Part shown: piece by piece, positions 1-11,678 of the stretch
How positions within the stretch are numbered: position 1 is the stretch's first letter
How the letters are laid out: each line of letters opens with the position of its first letter
Origin: Massospora cicadina
Lineage: Eukaryota > Entomophthoromycota > Entomophthoromycetes > Entomophthorales > Entomophthoraceae
DNA: 64,000 nt
Assembly (NCBI GenBank): GCA_022478985.1
Contig: JAKSZP010000016.1
Coordinates: 124,001-188,000, forward strand
Direction: 5' to 3'
Program-made: the position numbers and the translations under genes
The notes under the pieces: generated by a model
Told to the model about the DNA's origin: nothing
Database searches by the model: none
The model's input: only the letters and a program-made list of their open reading frames with translations

Positions 1-126
1 TTCAGCAGGTACTCATAATACATAGTAACCAAAATCTTTTTAACCCCCTCAGATTCATCCCCAGGGGTATTTTCAATAAGAGGTAAATGCATAATTTGAG
101 GTAATAAGGCAGGCACTTGAGATTTG

Positions 127-2255
127 TCAGCAATAGGGGTGCCTATCCCTACGCTGACATCTCTTTTCCCTGATCCTGTTCCTCAGTGTCAGCTTTCTTT
201 TTCCAGCACACAGCCTCTTAATGTCCAAACTTGTAGCAATATGCACACCGAGGACGTTCAGGCCGCTTGGCTTTTGGTTTAGTCTCCTCAGGGCCCATAA
301 TTTGAAGAGGCTTTTTTTGTCTTCAATGGCCAAGACCCAAGGCTTTTGCTTTTAATCCTCTATGGCCAAAACACGAGGCTGGGATACTACTCCTCGAGGT
401 ACTTCAAGTTTGTAGAAGTCAGCAACATATAGTATAGCTTCTTTTATGTTATTGACGTTGCGGAAATAGCGCTTAACTGAAGTGATATACATTGGCAAAG
501 AGTGATGAGAAGCCAACCCAGATAGTACAGCAGCAACAGCGTCGTCCAAGGTCAGCATCTTAGAGGTTAACAAAGTATGTGCTTCAATATAGAACTGGTC
601 TGCAAAGGAAACAACTGACTCTCCTCTTTTCATACTAATGCGCATGAAAGCTTGCTTCTTCATGCTTAAATTTTGTTTTGAGCCAAAACATTAATGAAGC
701 ATCCTTGCCTCGGTCCAGGTGCTAAGAGTATCCATGTGTGGAACCATCAATTCTTGTGCCATGCGATTCAAACAAGAGAGGATGCGTTTGACCTTCTGGC
801 GATCAATTGCTCCTTCCATAGCGGCTTCATAAGCATATAAGAATGAAGCGATGTTGCCTTCACAGGGATGAACTTGTCCTAAAAGTAGGTTTGAATACAC
901 TCTGGTCACCAACAGAGAGGGTATGAACTGCAGGGGCATCAGTCCCTGTAGTTTCTGAGCATAGGTCCAACTGATCAAAGGAGAGAGAGGCAATCAAGCT
1001 GGTCTTAAATATCTTCAAGCCGGGTTTTCATGGTAGTGATGGATTTTTGGGACTTCTGAGAAGTGGATTCACATAGAGCCGAACGAGCTTCCACCCCAAT
1101 ATTTGAGTTTTTAGTTCTTCAAACTGACTTTCCAACGCTTTAACTTTAAAACGAAGTTAGGCACAAGGGAGCTCAGGTTTTGGTGATCGACTTCTACCAC
1201 CCCTACACGGGCTTTTAGCTCCTCTTTCATCTGCTTACACCGCTCATCGTCACGTGGATGAAGGCTTTGTAACTGTACGTCCCCTCAAAGCTGTTCATAT
1301 CTACGCTCAACTTGTGATTACTGACCATGACATCTTTCAATAGAGTGAATCCCTCAAGTGATATCTTAACCACTTTAGCTTCTTTCTCCCATTCACTAAT
1401 CCGATGAGATAAATATTTAGTGTTTTCAAGAGAAGCTTTAAGGGATAGCTCTCTTTCCGATTGAGCAATCTTAGCTTCTAACTCCGACGTATCCTTAGAA
1501 GACTCATGCAATAAATGGCGCTCAAGCTCCTCAACTCGAGACAGAGCTTGAGCTAATTGCTGTTCCATTATAGCCATACGTTGTTCCTCCCTGGTTGAGA
1601 GGTAGACGTATGTCTCAAAAGTTCATAGAGAGTTTGCTCATCATGTTTTGCAAGCTCTTTAGCAAACTCATCAAGCATAGAGCGTGTGCTAGCATTAAAT
1701 GCATGTAACTCATCACATAAAATCTTTATGGCCACTTCTACATACTTTACCTCCACCATATCCATGGTGGTGAGCCGCTCATGTAACTGAATAATGAATT
1801 TAAAATTTGCCTCTATACCATATTTAACTGTCCAAATATGTTCAGAGGTCAATGATACAAATTATCATAATAAATTTTAAGGCAACATGGTTTGCTAGGT
1901 TTCTATGAAGATCTTCATGATGAGCAGCTAATAGATGTATCATATGGAACAAAGCAGGATGGGCAAACTTGCGGACATAATTAATTAGATTGGTAAGCTG
2001 ACTATAGGCATCAGGAAGTCTTTGAGTTTCATAGAGATACATAAGTCGCTCTTCTACAGAGGAACCTCTTTCACGTGAAGCAAAATCACCAGGGTTATTT
2101 ATACCATGCGTTAGGTCTCTCACTACCTCAGCGGCAGTCCAGGTAAGTCCGTGAGATTCTGGTATCAAAATTCTTTCAAATGGTTCTCCTCCAAATGACA
2201 ATGCTGGGGGGCTATCCATATGATCATCTTCTGCCCCATAGCCATTTTCACCCAA
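127..2255 (-). pseudogene. gag of element G (broken)
   Basis: This is the structural (capsid-like) polyprotein of a gypsy element. It starts at a Met at 2255 (MGENGYGAEDD) and continues through pieces at 1842-2255, 1568-1852, 1227-1577, 691-993 and 352-663 in changing frames, so several frameshifts and stops have accumulated. The piece at 1227-1577 is rich in Glu, Lys and Leu and looks like a coiled coil. The piece at 352-663 carries a capsid C-terminal style stretch (SVVSFADQFY) also seen in element A. A CX2CX4HX4C zinc knuckle lies at 206-247 (CAYCYKFGH then EAVC), with an in-frame TAA just after the His. The knuckle would bind element RNA during packaging. The assignment rests on the knuckle, the order next to a primer site and the match to E gag. 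Confidence 0.75.
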
Positions 2256-2323
2256 CTAGTAACACTTCCAGCTGGTACGCCCTCCATTCTATTGAGCAAC
2301 ATTCTTTGAGTTATACAGAGTGT

Positions 2324-2341
2324 CCCCTATAATGAGCACCA
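2324..2341 (-). promoter_or_regulatory. tRNA primer-binding site of G
   Basis: On the minus strand this reads TGGTGCTCATTATAGGGG, starting four bases after the LTR end. TGG complements the CCA end of a tRNA, where minus-strand DNA synthesis is primed. Sites in A, B, E and J are nearly the same. Confidence 0.75.
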
Positions 2342-2345
2342 ATTT

Positions 2346-3093
2346 TGTGGTATCTGGCAAGGGTTCTGGCTCGTAGGTGCTGAACATGGCAGGATATCCA
2401 CAAAAAAAATAAAGCCTTAAAAGTTATTCCTCTTTAGTAGAAGAAAATTGAGTGATTTTTAAATTTTTATTTCAGGGCGCGGGTTAGAGAAAAAAAGTGA
2501 TCAATTAGATACCAGCATTCAATATTTAATCTATGATAAACTTCATTAATAGCAGGGTTTTGGAGTAGCATGTAGAATATTCTGAAACACATCCATTTTA
2601 GGAAATATGGTGCATTAACTTATCAGATCTCATAATTTTTGGGAACCCCTGGGAGAACAACAGACAAAATGGGGTTTTGGAGCAGGATGTACCCATTTGG
2701 AAATGTTTTTATGTATTTCACCAAATCACTGTTGGGTAAATACTTTCATCTTGGAGGACCTCCCTCACGCCTATAAAGGGGGTGGTCCACGTATAGATGT
2801 TTTAGCTGAACCAGAGGCAGCAGGGGAGGATCTGTTGGGTGAAAGCCCCAAAGTTGGAGGAATCTGACTATACGTTTTTGATAGTTTTCCTGTGTACTAT
2901 TTATAAATGTATTACCCCAATTCTTGGGGTTCCACCAAGAATCAGCCCGAGTCTTTTGGCCAATATTGTTAGTGGTATCATTTAAACTATAATGTTATTA
3001 TCAGAAATAATTAAATGTCTGACGTTTCCCCTTGTTAGCTGCTTTCAACCCAAAAAATTCTTCATTGGCAGCTTATAGGGCAAATGTCCGACA
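2346..3093 (-). repeat. 5' LTR of element G
   Basis: The left border is set by the primer site. The right border is set where sequence alignable to LINE1 begins. On its own strand it starts TGTCGGAC and ends ACCACA, so it has TG/CA ends. About 750 bp, shorter than the LTRs of E. A 5-bp duplication cannot be tested because the other end is outside the window. Confidence 0.6.
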
Positions 3094-4590
3094 CAGGCGA
3101 CCACACCAAAACACTCATCTCCTGCTACCTTTTGTGACCAGCCCCACCGTGGGCCCAGCGCGCCACCTGGGAGTATTAATATAGGAAAGTTGATATACCA
3201 ATTTGACAATGGAACACCACATACTTGCTAATGTAACAAATCATATCACGTCATTAAGGGATCATTAAACTAGATTAACAGGTAGAGTAGTGCTTGCCAA
3301 CACCAAACAACTGTCAAAAGTATGGTTTGCAGCCCATGCCATCGCTTGCTCCTCATCTTTTTTGAGTTGCTATATGCCCTCTTAAAAGGGTGGCTTTGGC
3401 TAGGTCAATCTCCCCCTGCATAATTGAAAGTTCTCTATGGTACACGCCAAAGCGGGGAAATGGCCTTACTTAACTATATGGACCAGGCATCTAGGATTCT
3501 AGGTACATGGATTGCTTCAGTAAACAACTCCTCACTCCCAACCCAACACCGTTAGCATGCGGCATAATCCAACTTTTCCCGCTCCCTTATGCCTCCATAG
3601 CCCCACTAACCCCAACTCTCTTCTTACATATATGGCGACCCACCCATCTGCTTCAGGCCCACATGGGACCCCCTCCCTTTTAAAAAGATTCTCCTTAATA
3701 TGGGGAGCACATTATGAAGAATTAGTATCAGCGGGTATACCTTATAGAGGGATCATCCTACTCCCCAATTCAAACAGGAAGTACAAGGACAAGCCGTTCT
3801 GAACAGTTTGATACTCAGGAGGTCCCCTACCATGGCCAAAGTGGAATATATGGACATGTTGGAAACCCTGAACTCCCTATAAACCCTGAAAGACATCTGG
3901 AAGTACACCTATCACCCTCTTACAGCCACAGGTCTTTACATATATGGCGCTGATTATAATGGGTATACTATACCTATGAACGATCCAATGTATCACATTC
4001 CTCATGTGTTGTGTGCGACCAATATGGGACTTTAGTTCACCGCCTGGAAGAGTGCCACTTTTACAAGAGATCTGGCGTGAGGTTCAGCGTCTCTTTTGCC
4101 AGGAGCAAACACAGACCTTTGGCCTATCTAAGAACGTCTTCGCCTTATCCTTGAATTCCCTATACGCCCTTCCCTCCAAGCCTTAGTGGTGGAAATCACT
4201 ATGTGGACTATCCATATGGTTTTTCTTGATGAGAATTATGGCTATAATCCCACCCTCCAGGAAGCTGTGCAACGATTCCAGTAGCAACTTTTGGACCACT
4301 TTTTAATCATGGTTGTTTGGATATTTACCATCCCAACAATGGCAGGTGGTCTAATCCTGGTTCCCAGTATGGTTCATACTTCAGACCCTATCCTTCATAT
4401 ATGCTCAACAGTGGCACAAGCCTCAACTCACGATACCCCTTTTCATTTTATTGGCGTTCCTGCTTGCAGCAGGAGGCAGATTTAGCTTCTCTGAGGTGCC
4501 TCTCACGGATATTAGTGCTTGGTTATTGTTATATATCAGAAGTGTCCATCTTATGGATGGCCTTCTTAAAATAAAGTAAAATATAAAATT
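3094..4590 (+). mobile_element. LINE3: decayed LINE, 3' half of ORF2
   Basis: The sequence aligns by eye with LINE1 from about 13930 to its 3' end, for example CGCCACCTGGGAGTATTAAT against the same position in LINE1. Recognisable parts are the post-RT region, the zinc-finger region (a CCGCCTGGAAGAGTGCC stretch near 4040) and the end GGATGGCCTTC...AATAAA near 4555-4576. It is far more diverged than LINE1 or LINE2 and is the oldest LINE copy here. The 5' part is missing at the junction with G, so it probably continues left of G. Confidence 0.75.
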
Positions 4591-4769
4591 TACTGTGGAT
4601 TAGTTAACTATATTATATCACAATGTTAATTAATGGCACTTTATTCTTAATCAATTTTTGATATTTTCTAACATTATTTATTAATAGCCAATTTATAAGC
4701 TTTAATTGGGGTTATAATAATAAATCAAATAATTCTAATCAAACGTTTTAGTTTTTATATGTATAGATG

Positions 4770-6130
4770 ACCATCAATAAGTTTTAGAAATCATTAAACC
4801 TATTTATTAACCAATCATTAACTACTTGGCAAATCATATACTATCAAATCAACCAGAAACCAAAGACCATTCGACAAACCCAATTGAGCCTATCAAATGA
4901 ACTAAATTATCAACTACCTATCTAAAGCAAAAGATTCTATCAAGTCATCCTAAAACTACAAATACTTAGCCAGAATCACTTGTAAACTTTAAAAACGACC
5001 AAAAACTACCAAATACTTATTAAAGCCTATGAATCTATTGAAATAAGTAAACAATACCAAAACACTCAGCTGAAATAAGATACAATTACCATAAAAATTT
5101 TATATTTAAAATTTCATATATATATTTAATTTTATTTAAATTTATTCAAAGTGGGGCAACTCAGGGGACAATATCGCACCAATTTAAGGAGAATTGAAGT
5201 TAATGGGAAAGGAGGATAAAAACTAGAAAACCCCTATGCACGGTGTATAATAAGCCAGTAACTCCATGGACTGCCTTGCTATTTTGCTATCTCAGTTTGA
5301 GGCTTTAGTGAGCAACGCCAACACAGTCATAATGTCCCCTGCCCAAAGTTCATGTACTGGAAACAAACTTGGGGAGGTAGTGGTAGTGAGCTAATTCATA
5401 TATATTACTTATATTAAAATCATTATATATTTTTAATAAAAATTCTATTACTATTTATAAATCTTATAAAGTACCTGTGACAAGTTTGACTTTTGATTTA
5501 TTTGTTCATGAGATAATGTGTCTCATACCCACATATATACATATATATACATATACTTGTAAAGATTTTTATTCATGCAGAGATTACCTTTCAATGTTTT
5601 TTTATCAGCCATTCAGATACTTATTTAAATATTGTTAGATGGCATGGATAAGTTTAAAAACCATTAAACCTATCAAATTAAACAACCACCAACCTCTTGG
5701 CATAGTATACATATTGAAGAAACCAAATACCACCAATTACTTAGCAAAACTGATAGTACCTATCTTATTAACTAAACCATAAACCACTTACCTGAAACCA
5801 TTGAGCCCACCAAATCAACCAAAAACTATCAATCACTCAGGAAAATCTGCTAATTGAACTTACAAAACAACCAAAATCTACCAACCACTTATCAAAACCC
5901 ATGAACCTATCAAATTAAACAAACCAGATATTAGAAAAACGCTCAACTAAGATAATATACATTTTCATTAAAATCTTATGGCATATATAACTTTTGTTAA
6001 AAAAATTATGTTTTTTAAAAAAAGCCTATTACAATCCCTAAAATTTAAAAATAATTGTGCCCAGTTTGGTAATTTTTGGTTCATTTATTCATGAGATAAT
6101 GTGTCTGATATCCACATACCTACATACATA
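4770..6130. repeat. imperfect tandem duplication with internal short repeats
   Basis: Two blocks share the same order: a degenerate minisatellite built on phrases such as CCTATCAAATTAAACAA and ACCAACCACTTA with roughly 50-bp spacing (about 4780-5090 and 5650-5960), then a TTAAAATC/AT-rich spacer, then TTCATGAGATAATGTGTCT followed by CCACAT (about 5508-5540 and 6091-6120). The first block is longer because SINE copy S1 inserted into its spacer. Confidence 0.6.
5127..5394 (-). mobile_element. SINE family 1, copy S1 (5' truncated)
   Basis: About 268 bp, alignable along its length to copies S2-S4. On the minus strand it lacks the first part of the tRNA-like head, so the A box is gone. It is flanked by TTCATATATATATT (5113-5126) and TTCATATATATT (5395-5406), a plausible but AT-rich target duplication. 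The 3' end is A/T-rich with AATAAA. Confidence 0.7.
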
Positions 6131-6558
6131 CTATTATTTTTATTTATATAACTAGTAGAGTTACCCAGCGTTGATTAGGTTTATTTATTTCCAGACATTT
6201 TGAACTGATTTTTTAGTTTTGACTTTTAAGACTATAACTTACCCTGATAATATTAGTAAACATAGACAATTACAATAATTTATGCTAAAATTATAATTAA
6301 TAAAAAATCTAAAAATATTACAAAAAAAGAAAATTATAAAAGATATTTGTAACCATTTCATATACTAAATATCACCAAAGTAGAAACAAAAGTTTAGTTA
6401 AAATAAGTATAACCTTCAAAAAAGCTTATTTTGAAAAGATACTGATTAAATCAAATTTCAGATGATCATACTAAAAAATAATTTTGTAATAACTTTAATT
6501 ATTTAATAACTACAGATAGTAAACAAAAAAATAAATTACTAAAAAGCTTACCTTAAAG

Positions 6559-6604
6559 TGATCTTAGTAACATTTAGTACTAAAAAAAATGATCTTAGTA
6601 ACAT
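6559..6604 (+). mobile_element. 16-bp poly(A)-ended micro-insertion with 15-bp duplication
   Basis: TGATCTTAGTAACAT occurs at 6559-6573 and again, perfectly, at 6590-6604. Between them is TTAGTACTAAAAAAAA. The insert ends in A8 and its last part matches the 3' ends of the inserts at 9846-9890 and 29721-29742. It reads as an extremely 5'-truncated retroposon. Confidence 0.65.
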
Positions 6605-7384
6605 GCTTCAAATTTAAGAATGTTGTGCTGGGACTAAATATCAATTAATACTATTAACTAAAATCAATTTTCTTATTGGTAAACTAAAAAAATATTTAAA
6701 AAATATTTTTCCATAATAACTAAAGACAATTAAAGTGCATACTTATCATTGAGAAAATAATTCTGTAATTTAAGTGAGAATGAAAGCAACTAATTAGTAG
6801 ATTTTTTTACAAAATAACCAAAAATATTAAAGTGCTTGCCTTTGTGCTGAAATTATACTTTATACAGTTTTTCTGCAGTTTAAGCGGGGGTATAATTACT
6901 AAGATAATTAGTACTATAAAATTTTTATATCTAATATGATACCTAGGTATATATCTAATGTTGAAATAATTTATTTAAAACTACTATATCTATTTATAAA
7001 CTAAGGTTTATAAAAGCATCAAACAGATAATCTACAGTATTATTACTCTCTAATCTTATCAATAGATCTATAGTAAATTAATTTATTGGTTAAAATATAT
7101 GGGCAAGTTATCATAAACTATAACTCAAAACAACCAATTGTTAAATTATCAACCATAATATTGTAGCAAATACCAAACAAAAACATATATGATATTAGAT
7201 TGTTGTATATAAAACTTTTTTATTTTAATTTGAACTTTCAAAGATTCTTTCTTAGTGCTCACCTACATCACATAAGGAATCTACATACCAAATTTTAAAA
7301 TTCAAGGTTGGTATTTTTTAAATATTTTGTGATGAGTCAGTAAGTGGTATTTCTATTTTATACATAAAGATAAGATAGACTTAA

Positions 7385-7625
7385 GTCTTTTTTTACTTTC
7401 TACCTGGGATCGCACATTGCTAAATTCTTAATATGAGGAGCCCCCTGACCCCCTTCCCCCTCCGCCATGGCCATCTAAAAGTTTGCCATTGACAGCCTAG
7501 TTAGTTGGTTTTAAGTTAGGTTCATTGTCATTTTGCTCAATTGAGCCTTACAGCCCATTTTTTATTTTTGTCATTGTCTTTTTAGTAACTCTGTACCCTG
7601 GTCAGCTTACCTTGAATAAAAAGCT
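7385..7625 (+). mobile_element. possible SINE remnant sharing the SINE tail
   Basis: The end reads CCCTGGTCAGCTTACC then TTGAATAAAAA, closely matching the tail of the family 2 SINE at 52405-52704. A weak B-box-like TGGGATCGCAC lies near 7406. I found no clear target duplication or A box, so only the tail is well supported. Confidence 0.35.
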
Positions 7626-9826
7626 AATTAATTTTAAACTATATAATAAAAAGTGATAGAAAAAGTGATTGTACCAGGATTCAAGCAACAAACCTATATA
7701 AATTTTTAAGTTAAGAGCCAAAAGTGAGCCATTTTTCTAGGAGGAATTTGTAAAAACAATTGGGTTTTTGATTCAAAATTTTGATTTAGATTAACTTCTA
7801 AAGAGCCAAATAACCACTAAAACTTAACAAAACCATTTAAGATTTTAAATCAACCAAAAAATTAACCTCTCAGCTGTAACATTATACAATTATTTTCAAG
7901 AACTAATAAGATTTTCACTTGTTACATAAAAGTTTTTTATTTTACTATAAGATAATATTTTTTAAAATTTGTTAACCTTTGCGGGATGCACACAAAAACT
8001 CACCAAGGTTTCATCATGATTGGATAAATGGTATAGAATTGCATACAGGACAAACATTGAAACAAACTTACATACATTTATATATACATAGATAGAAGAT
8101 AGTGATATGGTAGTCATTAATTATATCAAGCTTTACTATCTGCTAAAATGCTTATGTCTTTACACTCCTAAAGCTCAACACTTGAATTTCTTAGTAGAAA
8201 TAGTTTTTTAAAAGGTATGTTCAAAAGCTGGCTATTATAGATACATGGATCAATAGAAAGGAAAAATGGATACTCTGTAACTATGTAACTTTTCTAATAA
8301 AATTAAATCTTTCTCATTACCTTGTCTTCTGGTCCTTTCTTTAATTGAGAATAATTTTTCTCAACTAAAAGCACAGAATTCAGAGCAATAACTTCATCAG
8401 TATTGCCTATGCATCAATAGCTATCCTCACTAACATATTATTAAGTAAGTATCTTACTTTTAAACTAAATTTTGTAAATGATATATAGGCCATTTGCTGC
8501 TAATCACACTTTAAATCTACAGACTATAATTGCACGCCTGGATACTTTATGACAAATACTGATCTTCAATACATATTCAAAAGATGAATGTATATCTTAA
8601 TTGGTTTTATATAAGTTAAGCACTTCTCATCTATGTATCTTCTTTAATATATCTACTTCAGTAAACTTACCACATGTATATATCCAAAGAATTATCTTAG
8701 GAAAAATGTGTCAATAATCTATTCTGTTCCTTTAATCCTTGCCCTATGAGTAGACCTTGTAGCTTAAGATGGCTTCACTATCTGTATATATACAAAAAAC
8801 CATCCAAAATATAACTTAAACTTTAAAGTTTCTGGTCTAAATCAACTTAATGCTTGCTTTTGAATAAAAAAATATTATAGAAATTTACATATGATACAAC
8901 TAGATATTCTATGTATTCCAGGTTATATTTACTGCTTAAGCATATTTGACATTGTTGCATTGAGATTTCATTTACAAGCCCTAATGATATAGCTGATGAA
9001 TTTTTAGAAGAATATACACCACTACTATTAAATTTACTTTTAACAAAGTCTCGCTACTATGCACTTGAGATATTAGTAAGTATATTGATATAAAACTAGC
9101 TTTATGATTTAGTGTATTTTACCCATGGTTCTGTTTTATATCTCATTATGGATAATTTGCCTTCTATATATACACTTTTTTGATATTAATAATCCTGGCC
9201 TTTTATAAGCCTGGCTCTTATCAGGGATAATCTTTATTGGTATATTAAATTTAGTGGCATTTTTACTTATCCTGACTTGAAATCAGTACTATCTTCTTTA
9301 CCAAAGAATAATTCTGACAATCCTGAACTGGTGAACTGACTAATTTATACAGAGCACAAAAAAGACCACCAACTCCCTTTTATAGTGACTATGAGAAGCT
9401 GAATAGAATGAAAATAATTATTCTCAGTCTATTGAGTATGGGCCTCATCTTTTAACAGCATATCAACAATATGTCAGAGAAAGAACTGAAGATCAGGAAA
9501 GAATCAGTAATGCAATGCCTATTAGCTTTTGGTAAATTTAGAGACAAAATAAAATATATTTACTCTAAAGTACTTTATAAAATATATAGAACTGATTAAA
9601 AATTTGTGTCTAGAGTTTTATTTATTATAAATGAATTGCATATACTCTTTACTTACTATAAAATCCTCAGTCTATATACTTTCTTATAATAAGTTGAGGT
9701 TAAGATGACCTTTTTTATTCCATGAGTAAAATTTAGCTTAGATAATACTTATTCTTATAAAATTTACTAAAACTATGATACTACCATGACTATAAATTGG
9801 GTTTGTTAAAAGCTAACCAACCTACT

Positions 9827-9909
9827 TGTAATGGTCAAAAATATCTTTTTTAGTATTAGATGGTCCCAACCTGAGGGGGATTCATCAATGTGTAATGGTC
9901 AGAAATATC
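9827..9909 (-). mobile_element. 45-bp micro-insertion with 19-bp duplication
   Basis: TGTAATGGTCAAAAATATC (9827-9845) recurs as TGTAATGGTCAGAAATATC (9891-9909), 18 of 19 bases the same. The insert at 9846-9890, read on the minus strand, ends GGGACCATCTAATACTAAAAA. This is the longest of the three truncated copies of this unidentified retroposon family. Confidence 0.7.
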
Positions 9910-10152
9910 ACTGTTTCCAATTGCCATAATTTGCCTTATATTGGTGCCATCTGACGAAGCTGATTAATGCCTGGCAGGTTGGCTGGACATCCAAGGTAAG
10001 TTTGGAGCCTAAATATACCAACAAACTTAGCCTTATATTGGAACCTCAGTTACAAAGAAATTTATAAATTAGCAAGATAATCCACCAGAAGTAACTTTAC
10101 CTTTATTAAATACTAGCAAATTTTTCCCAACATTGCTCAGATTTTATAATTT

Positions 10153-10167
10153 ATTAATCCTAATCCA
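10153..10167. repeat. left target duplication of LINE1
   Basis: ATTAATCCTAATCCA, repeated exactly at the right end of the LINE. Confidence 0.85.
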
Positions 10168-10264
10168 AAAAAATTTTCTTTCTTGTTGCAATCACTATTG
10201 CAACCTATTCAATTCACGACTGAATCTAGTTTGATAATCTCACAGAGGAGATTAGTCTGCGCCC

Positions 10265-11379
10265 ATGTCAGGGAGCAGTTGGGCAAGCAAGGTAAGAGGA
10301 GCAGGTGGAAGGCCCGCGGCCTCCAACGTTTGAAAACACCCCGGAGAATCTGGCGGAATTGACAAAAATACTAAGAAGCCGGTGGTCACTATTTCCCAAG
10401 AGATACTTGCATGGCAAGCACAATGTAACCAGTACATCAACACGCCACACTCCCAGCTACTTTTGTCGGTGGAATTCAGAGTCCACATGTTTCTGGACAT
10501 CCAAAAAACGGCCTTATGGGAAAAATTTTGTGAAGATGTGCACACAATTTTCCTGACCGCGGTGTACATTGCACCTCGCTCCAATTCACGCAGTTGGCTG
10601 GACCTAAGTTCAAAAGCAAAATGGCAGCAGACGAGGCTACAGCGGTGCGTGTAGTGGTCAACCTCCCCAAAGGGCAATGGGTCATCGAAACTAAATGCAC
10701 CAGATGGACAAAATCAAACCAAATTTTCCTCACGTTCAACTTTTTGCCTACTATGGTAAAACGTGACAATTTTGAACAACACCTGAAAGATGGTCTCGTC
10801 ATATATGGTGAAATACAATCTTTCAAAATGCAACGCTTCACACTGATGCCACACCTGTGCACCGGCAAAGCCATCGAAGTTCTGACCCCAACTGAGGAGA
10901 TTGTGAAGGACCTAACCTAGATCCCACACTCCACTTTTATTGATATTGCAGGGCATACCACCCACCCATTCTGGGTGACCGTGGACAGCGCGCCCCCCAT
11001 TTGCACCCACTGTGACGCGTTCAGCCATAAGGCACACGCATGCCCCATCAAGGATGGTGTCACATTCCAAGAGCACCCCTCAGCGGCCATGGCCAGCGGA
11101 GAGGCGCACTACAAACCAACCGCAAGCACCAAGGAGGCCTTCCCATGGGGAGCACAAGGCTGCTACCTACTGGTAAAGCCTATCTCCCCACAAGAGTGGA
11201 AGAAGGCCAAGCAGGCCCATAGGGCCGCGGCCAAGGAAGTGGCCAAAGCCACCACCGCTATCCCACACTCACAACGCCAGGAGGACATGGAGACCTTCAT
11301 GGCGGAAGAACTCTGGAATCCATCAACCAATCAGATTGGGAAGCCCATACCAAGTGGGCCACTCAATCCGAGGATCTGA
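10265..11379 (+). pseudogene. LINE1 ORF1, nucleic-acid-binding protein (broken)
   Basis: ORF1 proteins of LINEs coat the element RNA. The frame starts at ATG 10265 (MSGSSWASKVRG), meets TGA at 10329-10331, continues (for example LLLSVEFRVHMFLDIQK), shifts frame around 10560-10600, and continues to 11379 with TAG at 10918-10920 where Trp would fit. A CCHC knuckle lies at 11002-11043 (CTHCDAFSHKAHAC). The C-terminal part is rich in Lys, Ala and Gln and ends before an untranslated gap to ORF2. Length would be about 370 residues, in the range of fungal LINE ORF1 proteins. The stops are consistent with C-to-T change on one or other strand. Confidence 0.8.
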
Positions 11380-11678
11380 TGGGAGATTCGATCTCACCCA
11401 ATTGTTGCACCCAAGCTCCATTTGAAACTGACTTGGGACCCATCCCAACTGAAAATTTTTTTGACCCACTCAACGGTGCACCAAACTCACCCACACCGCA
11501 AAAAATTTGTCTGACATTAGGAAAACAAAAAGCAAAGGCTAAAGCCAACGCAACTTTTTCCACAAAAATCAACAAAAACTCCAATAGCATTGCTGCTAAC
11601 ACCCGCGCTGCTGTGAAGGCCTGCAGGGATCTAGATGAGGATGGTGGGCCCAGCTGCCCACCCCCTCGCACCTAAGGT

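Larger units (their letters stand above)
1..3093 (-). mobile_element. Ty3/gypsy element G, 5' end only
   Basis: On the minus strand the order is LTR (2346-3093), primer-binding site (2324-2341) and a long gag region (about 127-2255). The protease and polymerase part would lie left of the window. Gag resembles that of element E in the centre, including a CCHC knuckle and an internal coiled coil, so G and E belong to one lineage. To the right the LTR abuts a LINE fragment, which suggests G jumped into that LINE; the other side cannot be seen. Gag is broken into several frames, so the copy is dead. Confidence 0.8.
4591..10152. other. AT-rich non-coding stretch
   Basis: No supported gene. It contains the duplicated block, the SINE, the two micro-insertions and the SINE-like tail listed separately. 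Elsewhere it is low-complexity AT-rich DNA with stops in all frames. Around 9000-9480 on the plus strand there are short peptides broken by stops (for example ALIRDNLYWYIKFSG) that might be a decayed coding region, but I cannot place them in a family. Confidence 0.6.

Noticed and set aside
4780..5960. CRISPR-like or centromeric satellite array
   Set aside because: The units are degenerate, unevenly spaced and lack identical repeats with unique spacers; the eukaryotic transposon context also argues against CRISPR.
10252..10874. Minus-strand open frames opposite LINE1 ORF1
   Set aside because: The plus strand carries the ORF1 frame with a CCHC knuckle. The minus frames have no family signal and are shadows of a GC-rich coding region.
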